NCBI GenBank assembly: GCA_013288465.1
Contig: JABDBT010000046.1
Coordinates: forward strand, 1-18,671
From: Bacteroidota bacterium
GTDB taxonomy: Bacteria; Bacteroidota; Bacteroidia; Sphingobacteriales; Sphingobacteriaceae
Length of the DNA: 18,671 nucleotides
Direction of reading: 5' to 3'
Below are positions 14,319-18,671 of this stretch, piece after piece (the first letter of the stretch is position 1; each line of letters starts with the position of its first letter). The position numbers and the translations under genes were made by a program. The notes under the pieces were generated by a model. The model was not told the DNA's origin. It worked only from the letters and a program-made list of their open reading frames with translations, and ran no database searches.

Positions 14319-15524
14319 TTGACATCAAATACCTCATTGATCATACTAAGCGGACTGGTAATTTTCTCCTACCTGTTTGATATTATGGCCGGTAAAACTA
14401 AAATACCATCGGTTATTTTATTGATGTTGCTGGGCATTATTATTAAGCAGGTTTTAACCTACTTTGGCTTAACCACCTATAATTTTGGCACGCTTTTGCC
14501 CACGTTGGGTACGCTTGGTTTAATACTTATTGTATTTGAAGGCGCTTTGGAATTAAAATACAGTAAGGATAAAAATCAGGTGATCAAAAAGTCGTTCCTA
14601 TCGGCTTTAGTAACGCTATTTGTGAGTTCGTTTTTAATTACCTGGATAATAAGCTATATCAGCGGGCAAGATTATTACCGCTGCTTTATCAATGCCATCC
14701 CGTTTTGCGTGGTGAGTTCGGCGGTTGCTATTCCATCTTCATCAAATATCAGTAAGGAGAAAAGGGAGTTTATTGTTTATGAATCTTCTTTTTCAGATAT
14801 CCTGACGGTTATCCTATTCAACTTCATGATCAACAACCGGCATATCAGCGTACTATCATTCACTAATTTAGGTATCGAATTAAGTTCAATTTTACTGGTA
14901 TCAATTTGCTCATGCCTGCTGCTGCTTTATTTAATTGGCCGCTTAAACCACCATATTAAATCATTTCTTATTATTTCATTACTCATCCTGGTTTATTCAA
15001 TTGGGCAGGTGTTCCGTTTATCATCGCTGGTTATTGTACTGGCATTGGGCCTGTTTTTAAATAACGCCAACCAGATCAAGTTCCCTTTCTTCAAAAAGTA
15101 TTTTATATACCCCAAATTAGGGTCTGATATTAAGCAACTATTCCATATCTCTGCCGAAAGCGCCTTTTTATTGCGCACGTTCTTCTTCATTATTTTTGGC
15201 TTAACAATGGATGTTTCGCAGCTGCAAAACTGGCCGGTATTATTAAGTGGGGGAGCTATCTTAGTGGCTATTTACGTTGTAAGGGTTTTGTATATTAAGT
15301 TAGTGAACAAAACCGACCTTATGCCCGAGTTGGTACTGATACCCCGCGGCTTAATAAGCATTTTACTTTACTACAGTCTGCCACCCGATCTGAAAATAAA
15401 AGGTATTGAAACAGGGTTATTATTTGTGGTGATATTAGGGACAAGCGTAGTAATGAGCCTGGGCTTATTTTTTTCTAAAACCCAGGTAGCCGTGTCCAAC
15501 AATGATGTTACTGATGTAGTATAA
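14319..15524 (+). CDS. Cation:proton antiporter (Na+/H+ exchanger family), TTG start
   Basis: This 401-residue protein has about 12 membrane helices and no large cytoplasmic regulatory tail. It belongs to the CPA superfamily (PF00999-like). Diagnostic stretches are FEGALELKYS (near residue 75), the ion-binding acidic helix YESSFSDILTVILF (near 154-167) with its Asp, and RGLISILLYYSLP near residue 347. Exchangers of this type swap Na+ or K+ for protons across the inner membrane. The first codon is TTG (MTSNTSLIILSG, first residue read as Met). The next in-frame ATG would remove most of the first helix, so the TTG is preferred. It converges with the zinc-ribbon gene with a 9-nt gap and no visible terminator between them. 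Ion preference cannot be read from the sequence. Confidence 0.88.
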   Translation: MTSNTSLIILSGLVIFSYLFDIMAGKTKIPSVILLMLLGIIIKQVLTYFGLTTYNFGTLLPTLGTLGLILIVFEGALELKYSKDKNQVIKKSFLSALVTLFVSSFLITWIISYISGQDYYRCFINAIPFCVVSSAVAIPSSSNISKEKREFIVYESSFSDILTVILFNFMINNRHISVLSFTNLGIELSSILLVSICSCLLLLYLIGRLNHHIKSFLIISLLILVYSIGQVFRLSSLVIVLALGLFLNNANQIKFPFFKKYFIYPKLGSDIKQLFHISAESAFLLRTFFFIIFGLTMDVSQLQNWPVLLSGGAILVAIYVVRVLYIKLVNKTDLMPELVLIPRGLISILLYYSLPPDLKIKGIETGLLFVVILGTSVVMSLGLFFSKTQVAVSNNDVTDVV

Positions 15525-15533
15525 TTGAGGAAG

Positions 15534-15899
15534 TTACTCACCCTTGTCTTCACGTTTAACCAGCAATACTTCATCGCCGTCTAAAGGCAGGTAGCCATAT
15601 TCATAGCAAAAATGGTAAGTTTTGCCATTTTGCGTATCGTACTTATGCGTAAGGTATTTAAAGTTAAAGCCTTTTGCAGCCATTCGTTCACGGGTGGTTT
15701 TTGTTTTGCCTGATGGATTTAATTCTTCCAATACCCTACGGTTACGTTTCAAGATATTGTTAATGTTGCGCACCAAATTATAGCTGCTGCTGTTTAGCTG
15801 ATTATTATAATTATTACGACATAGGTCATTGCAAAACTTCTTATCGGCGCGGCCATGGATCACATTGCCACAATCTAAACAGGTTTTTTCGGTATTCAT
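15534..15899 (-). CDS. Small zinc-ribbon protein (DUF2116-like)
   Basis: This is a 121-residue protein. Residues 7-28 form a zinc-ribbon, CLDCG-(N12)-FCNDLCR, with Cys7, Cys10, Cys23 and Cys27 as ligands. A basic helical stretch (NINNILKRNRRVLEEL, about residues 45-60) and a Tyr-rich C-terminal domain (KYDTQNGKTYHFCYEYGYLPL) follow. Relatives are small uncharacterised Bacteroidota proteins. The zinc ribbon with basic residues suggests nucleic-acid or protein binding, which is inference. The gene diverges from ssb across a 148-bp region. Its apparent promoter (TTTG, 20 nt, TACCTTAG) overlaps the operator-like palindrome at 15926-15947, and its ATG follows the -7 box by only 4 nt, so the mRNA may be leaderless. 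Confidence 0.78.
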   Translation of the reverse strand: MNTEKTCLDCGNVIHGRADKKFCNDLCRNNYNNQLNSSSYNLVRNINNILKRNRRVLEELNPSGKTKTTRERMAAKGFNFKYLTHKYDTQNGKTYHFCYEYGYLPLDGDEVLLVKREDKGE

Positions 15900-15903
15900 A
15901 AGG

Positions 15904-15935
15904 CTAAGGTAATTAAATTAATAGCCGTTTGCAAA
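15904..15935 (-). promoter_or_regulatory. Promoter of the zinc-ribbon gene, overlapped by the palindrome
   Basis: On the minus strand, TTTG (15935-15932), a 20-nt spacer and TACCTTAG (15911-15904) fit the Bacteroidota -33/-7 layout with one mismatch in the -7 box. Four nt then precede the ATG at 15899. The -33 TTTG is part of the palindrome at 15926-15947, so a protein bound there should block this promoter. Confidence 0.45.
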
Positions 15936-15947
15936 CGTTTGCAAACG
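15926..15947. promoter_or_regulatory. Perfect 22-bp palindrome with LacI/PurR-type operator core
   Basis: The whole 22 bp reads the same on both strands and is built of two overlapping 12-bp palindromes (CGTTTGCAAACG) at a 10-bp period. The centre contains TGCAAACGTTTGCA (15930-15943), which fits the LacI/GalR-family operator pattern TGnAAnCGnTTnCA exactly and closely resembles the PurR consensus. It lies between the divergent zinc-ribbon and ssb genes. No LacI-family gene is in the window. Confidence 0.7.
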
Positions 15948-15977
15948 AAAACTATCGACTATAAACGCTTAATAACC

Positions 15978-15995
15978 GACTAATATTTCTTAGTC
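15978..15995. promoter_or_regulatory. Small inverted repeat upstream of ssb
   Basis: GACTAA (15978-15983) and TTAGTC (15990-15995) flank 6 nt, a few bases before a weak -7-like box (CACATTTG, 16000-16007; one mismatch to TAnnTTTG). It may be part of the ssb promoter region. The ATG is 40 nt further on. Confidence 0.35.
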
Positions 15996-16047
15996 TTCTC
16001 ACATTTGTCCTGTCAATAACACTTAACAAAACAAAAAACTAAAAGAC

Positions 16048-16386
16048 ATGAACTCATTAAGAAACAGCGTACGCCTGGTGGGCAACCTGGGTATGGACCC
16101 CGAAGTTAAAACATTTGATACCAACAAAAAATTAGCACGTGTATCGTTGGCTACAAAAGAAACTTATAAAAACAACAAAGGAGAAAAAATAACCGAAACG
16201 CAATGGCATAACTTAGTAATATGGGGTGCCCAGGCACAACTGGTAGAAGACCTGCTTAAAAAAGGCGATGAAATTGCAATTGAAGGCCGTATTGCCAACA
16301 GTAACTATACTGATAAGGACGGTAACAAGCGTTACGTTTCTGAAATAGTTGTTAATGAGTTTTTAAAACTTGGAGGCCGAAACTAA
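16048..16386 (+). CDS. ssb: Single-stranded DNA-binding protein, short form without acidic tail
   Basis: This 112-residue protein is a single OB-fold of the bacterial SSB type. It shows NSVRLVGNLGMDPEVK, ARVSLATKETYKNNKGE, TQWHNLVIWGAQAQLVEDLLKKGDEIAIEG and a C-terminal strand. It should form tetramers on single-stranded DNA. The usual disordered linker and acidic tip (DDDIPF-type) that recruits partner proteins is absent; the chain ends LKLGGRN. The length is like Bacillus SsbB (113 residues), so this is probably a second, specialised SSB and not the main replication one. It diverges from the zinc-ribbon gene, and three small membrane genes follow 53 nt downstream. The family call is firm; the paralogue status is inference. 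Confidence 0.95.
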   Translation: MNSLRNSVRLVGNLGMDPEVKTFDTNKKLARVSLATKETYKNNKGEKITETQWHNLVIWGAQAQLVEDLLKKGDEIAIEGRIANSNYTDKDGNKRYVSEIVVNEFLKLGGRN

Positions 16387-16439
16387 GTAGTTAAACTTTT
16401 ATAGATATTGAAATCCTAAACCTTATCATTATATTTGTT

Positions 16440-16727
16440 ATGTACTTAGAAGCAAAAGAAACCGCCCGGCTATACACTTTGTTATCTGATAAATTGGGTA
16501 ACGATACCACCGAGGCCATGTTTAAATACATCGATAATAAAGCCGAAAGAGCCGTGGAAGCAACCATTAAAACATTAGCTACTAAAGAAGAAATAGCCAA
16601 AGAATTTGGTGCAGTTCGTAAAGAAATGGCTGATTATCAAACCACAAATATTAAATGGATGTTTCTATTTTGGGTTGGTCAAATTGGAGGAATACTTGCT
16701 ATCATTTTTCTACTTCTAAAGAAATAA
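16440..16727 (+). CDS. Small coiled-coil / membrane protein, array member 1
   Basis: This is a 95-residue protein. A charged N-terminal helix (residues 1-38, MYLEAKETARLYTLLSDKLG onward) precedes a coiled-coil stretch (TLATKEEIAKEFGAVRKEM, about 45-63), NIKWMF and a C-terminal membrane helix (about 72-93) ending in Lys-Lys. The pattern resembles the DUF1640/CCDC90-like or XhlA-like small tail-anchored coiled-coil proteins. I do not recognise a specific function. It is the longest of three related genes in a row. Its stop codon at 16725-16727 is 2 nt before the GTG of the second copy. Expression from the ssb transcript is possible, as no terminator is seen between them. Confidence 0.75.
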   Translation: MYLEAKETARLYTLLSDKLGNDTTEAMFKYIDNKAERAVEATIKTLATKEEIAKEFGAVRKEMADYQTTNIKWMFLFWVGQIGGILAIIFLLLKK

Positions 16728-16729
16728 TA

Positions 16730-16957
16730 GTGGAAGCAATCATTAAAACATTAGCTACTAAAGATGATATCGCGAAGCAATTTAGCGATGTTTATAAAGA
16801 ATTTGCTGGTGTACGTGAGGAAATATCGCGATCTAACGTTGACCTTAGCACCAAAATTGCTGAATCAAAAACTGATAACATTAAATGGATGTTCCTCTTT
16901 TGGATTGGCCAGGTTGGAACCACAATAGGTTTTATAATGTTATACCTAAAAAAGTAA
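16730..16957 (+). CDS. Small coiled-coil / membrane protein, array member 2 (N-terminally shortened duplicate, GTG start)
   Basis: This is a 75-residue protein from the GTG at 16730 (first residue read as Met). It is a duplicate of member 1 from its residue 39 onward: ATKDDIAKQFSDV matches ATKEEIAKEFGAV, and DNIKWMFLFWIGQVG matches TNIKWMFLFWVGQIG. The first 35 nt differ at only one base from 16554-16588, a displacement of 176 bp. Because 176 is not a multiple of three, the copy is in a different frame. The N-terminal 38-residue helix is missing, and the copy has a somewhat longer coiled coil. An ATG at 16655 in the same frame would add 25 unrelated residues overlapping member 1, and is less likely. 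The GTG just after the upstream stop would suit coupled translation. It may be a decaying copy. Confidence 0.6.
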   Translation: MEAIIKTLATKDDIAKQFSDVYKEFAGVREEISRSNVDLSTKIAESKTDNIKWMFLFWIGQVGTTIGFIMLYLKK

Positions 16958-16958
16958 T

Positions 16959-17132
16959 ATGGTAAAAGGGGTTGAATGTGTCGCGACCAAAGAAGATGCT
17001 ACAAATTCGCGCTTCGGCTTTAACCTGGCAGGTAAGAATTATATCAGGTGGGTGATTTTGATTCAGTCAGCGCAATTAATAACAAACACACTTTTAATTT
17101 ATTATCTACTTAAAGTAATTACAAATCGATAG
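16959..17132 (+). CDS. Very small membrane protein, array member 3 (diverged copy)
   Basis: This 57-residue frame starts with ATG one nt after the stop of member 2. It keeps the same order: VECVATKEDATNSRFG lines up with the VE...LATKEEIAKEFG part of member 1 with a short deletion. NYIRWVILIQSAQLIT, leading into a helix ending YYLLKV, lines up with NIKWMFLFWVGQIGG and its helix. Amino-acid identity is low apart from ATKE(D/E), (N)xI(K/R)W and LLK, so this is an older copy. A terminator follows 7 nt after the stop. It could be functional or a remnant. Confidence 0.5.
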   Translation: MVKGVECVATKEDATNSRFGFNLAGKNYIRWVILIQSAQLITNTLLIYYLLKVITNR

Positions 17133-17138
17133 AATCGT

Positions 17139-17168
17139 AAGCGCATCACTAACCCTGGTGCGCTTTTT
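17139..17168 (+). terminator. Rho-independent terminator of the ssb/small-membrane-gene cluster
   Basis: AAGCGCATCA (17139-17148) pairs with TGGTGCGCTT (17156-17165) with one G-T pair and a 7-nt loop, followed by a run of five T (17164-17168, its first two in the stem). It ends plus-strand transcription 7 nt after the last small gene and separates it from the minus-strand SDR gene, whose stop codon is at 17172. Confidence 0.8.
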
Positions 17169-17171
17169 CAT

Positions 17172-17876
17172 TTACGGCGTACTCACTGCCACCGGCAATA
17201 CTTTCCCGTTAAAAAACCTATGGCCGGTTACTGCAAAATCTGCAATGTATTTGCCCATTTCAAAAGCCATTACCGGCGACTCGTAACCCGGAAAAGCTTT
17301 CTCCAGCATTTCTGTTTGCGCCGATCCCAATGCCAGGCAGTTAACTTTTATTCCTTGTTCTATAAACTCCTGTGCAAGGCATTCGGTTAAATTGTGCAAA
17401 GCCGCCTTACTGGCCGAATACGCCGCTAATCCCGGGAATTTAGCGCTCCCCTGGTAACCGCCCATACTGCCGATATTTAAAATATGCGCCCCCTGCGGCA
17501 TTAAGTGAAACAAGCTTTGTATAATACGCACATGCCCTATAAAATTGCTTTGCAGCATTTCGACAAAATCAGTTTCCAGCAATTGGGCAAATGGCTTATT
17601 AACCAACACACCTGCGTTATTGATCAGTATATCTATACGGTTGTCAAAATGGGTATTGATAAATTGTAGCAGGTCATGATAATCATCATGTACAATATCA
17701 AAGGCTATCGGATATAAAATACAATCGGGGTTTAAGCCTGCGGCAATTTCGGCAAGTCGCTCCAGTTTATCCTGCGACCGGGCAAGAGCTATCACTTTAT
17801 GTTTGCCCGATAATAAGAGTTCTAATACTGCTTCAAAACCTACCCCGCTGCTGGCACCTGTTACTAAGATATTCAT
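17172..17876 (-). CDS. Short-chain dehydrogenase/reductase (SDR)
   Basis: This is a 234-residue classical SDR with a Rossmann fold: the dinucleotide-binding TGASSGVG (residues 6-13), NNAG (near 88-91), catalytic Ser in LNIGSMGG (near 137), and YSASK with catalytic Tyr and Lys (near 154-158). It should oxidise or reduce a carbonyl or alcohol with NAD(P)H in the cytoplasm. The substrate cannot be read from the sequence. The ATG at 17876 follows the stop of the upstream flippase-like gene by 11 nt, so the two are probably co-transcribed and may act in the same envelope lipid or polysaccharide process. Length is slightly shorter than the usual 250. Confidence 0.92.
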   Translation of the reverse strand: MNILVTGASSGVGFEAVLELLLSGKHKVIALARSQDKLERLAEIAAGLNPDCILYPIAFDIVHDDYHDLLQFINTHFDNRIDILINNAGVLVNKPFAQLLETDFVEMLQSNFIGHVRIIQSLFHLMPQGAHILNIGSMGGYQGSAKFPGLAAYSASKAALHNLTECLAQEFIEQGIKVNCLALGSAQTEMLEKAFPGYESPVMAFEMGKYIADFAVTGHRFFNGKVLPVAVSTP

Positions 17877-17887
17877 ATCAACTAACT

Positions 17888-18671
17888 TTATTCTTCCAGT
17901 TTATCATCACGAAATACGTAGTAAACACCTAATAAGGAAACAATTGCAGATATTACATAAAAAGAGAGGCTCAAAACAACAGCAAGTTCTCCGTCCATGT
18001 GAAACATCTCGGTTATTACATATTTAAAAATAAACTCGCGGAAGCCCAGGCCACCAATACTAAACGGAACTACCGCCGCCATTGATGACGATAAAAATGC
18101 TGATAAGTAAGGGGCAAACTTTCCGGCGTGATGTAAACCTATCATCACCAGTAATATAGTAAGCACCTGGAATGATTGTACGGCAACTGCTTTAGCGTGT
18201 GCCTGCCAAAAGTATTTTACATAATCATTAAAAAATTTGTAGGCCACAAAATAATACAGCGCCGTACCCACCAAAAATATGCTCCAGGCTAACCCAATCG
18301 GAATTTTTAATTGAGGTAACAGGATAATGAGCACAACGGTTATTAAGCCTATGGCCCAAAATCCGCTTAAACGATCAAATAATATCGCCCAAAAAACCTT
18401 TTTTGCAGGCTGTTTATAGCGTTTATTAAGCAAGTATATCTTATAGCCATCGCCACCAATACCGCCCGGAAGGCATAGGTTATAAAATATACCCAGCATA
18501 TATAAGCGCAGGTTAAATTTCCATCCAATATTGAGCCCTATCGATTTAAAAAAGCTCATTAATCTGAACGCCGAAATTACTATGGATATAAAATAAGCAA
18601 ATATCGCCGCTATCATCCACCAGGGGTTTGATTGTTCAATTAACCCTTTAACCTTATCGAAGTTTATTTTG
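17888..18671 (-). CDS. Flippase-like / LPG-synthase transmembrane domain protein (YbhN/UPF0104), 5' end outside window
   Basis: The frame is open to the window edge. Upstream of an internal Met at 18616 it continues as FDKVKGLIEQSNPWW, which is normal for this family, so the true start lies outside. At least 261 residues are present, against a usual 310-340. There are about six or seven membrane helices, the conserved LCLPGGIGGDGYKIYLLNKR segment (near the middle), LFDRLSGFWAIGL, and the C-terminal SIGGLGFREFIFKYV. Family members are integral inner-membrane proteins related to the flippase domain of MprF and are often linked to lipid or glycolipid transfer. No lysyl-transferase domain is seen. 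It is followed at 11 nt by the SDR gene on the same strand. Confidence 0.88.
   Translation of the reverse strand, partial: KINFDKVKGLIEQSNPWWMIAAIFAYFISIVISAFRLMSFFKSIGLNIGWKFNLRLYMLGIFYNLCLPGGIGGDGYKIYLLNKRYKQPAKKVFWAILFDRLSGFWAIGLITVVLIILLPQLKIPIGLAWSIFLVGTALYYFVAYKFFNDYVKYFWQAHAKAVAVQSFQVLTILLVMIGLHHAGKFAPYLSAFLSSSMAAVVPFSIGGLGFREFIFKYVITEMFHMDGELAVVLSLSFYVISAIVSLLGVYYVFRDDKLEE

Noticed and set aside
16655..16729. ATG at 16655 as start of array member 2
   Set aside because: It would add 25 residues that overlap member 1 in another frame and have no match to the paralogue. The duplicated sequence begins exactly at the GTG at 16730.

Overview
This window looks like chromosomal DNA of a Bacteroidota bacterium, most likely family Sphingobacteriaceae (Mucilaginibacter/Pedobacter-like). 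This is judged by gene content and style, not by a database search. Pointers are: a large secreted macroglobulin/carboxypeptidase-regulatory surface protein, a TPR-fused histidine kinase, a single-chain alpha2-type glycyl-tRNA synthetase, Bacteroidota-type -7 promoter boxes (TAnnTTTG), A/T-rich intergenic DNA, and runs of short intergenic repeats.

Layout. Positions 1-3463, minus strand: the 5' two-thirds or so of a large secreted surface protein, accA (fatty-acid synthesis) and a small secreted Spy/CpxP-like protein. Positions 3744-7607, plus strand: glyS, with a promoter box almost touching its start codon and a clear terminator, then an orphan TPR histidine kinase that probably starts at a TTG. 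Positions 7691-9055, minus strand: an unusual secreted protein with about 44 Thr/Gly pentads and a beta-rich C-terminal domain. Diverging from it, 9249-12361 plus strand: a tight four-gene operon of lipoprotein, seven-helix membrane protein, LiaS/DesK-type histidine kinase and NarL-type response regulator. Positions 12520-14164, minus strand: an OsmC-family protein and an old-yellow-enzyme (NamA/YqjM-like). Positions 14319-15524, plus strand: a cation:proton antiporter. Positions 15534-15899, minus strand: a zinc-ribbon protein, diverging from a short single-stranded DNA-binding protein (16048-16386, plus). Between these two sits a perfect 22-bp palindrome with a LacI/PurR-type operator core. 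Downstream of ssb is an array of three related tiny coiled-coil/membrane genes (16440-17132), ending at a terminator. Positions 17172-18671, minus strand: an SDR oxidoreductase and a flippase-like YbhN/LPG-synthase transmembrane protein cut by the window edge.

Most genes are ordinary housekeeping or stress functions. Two places deserve attention. The first is 7691-12361. The Thr/Gly pentad protein faces a lipoprotein/7TM/two-component operon across a 193-bp region rich in inverted repeats, which suggests a surface-sensing or surface-remodelling module; the functional link is inference. The second is 15534-17132. A zinc-ribbon gene, a tail-less SSB and a tandem array of diverging mini membrane proteins surround one operator-like palindrome.
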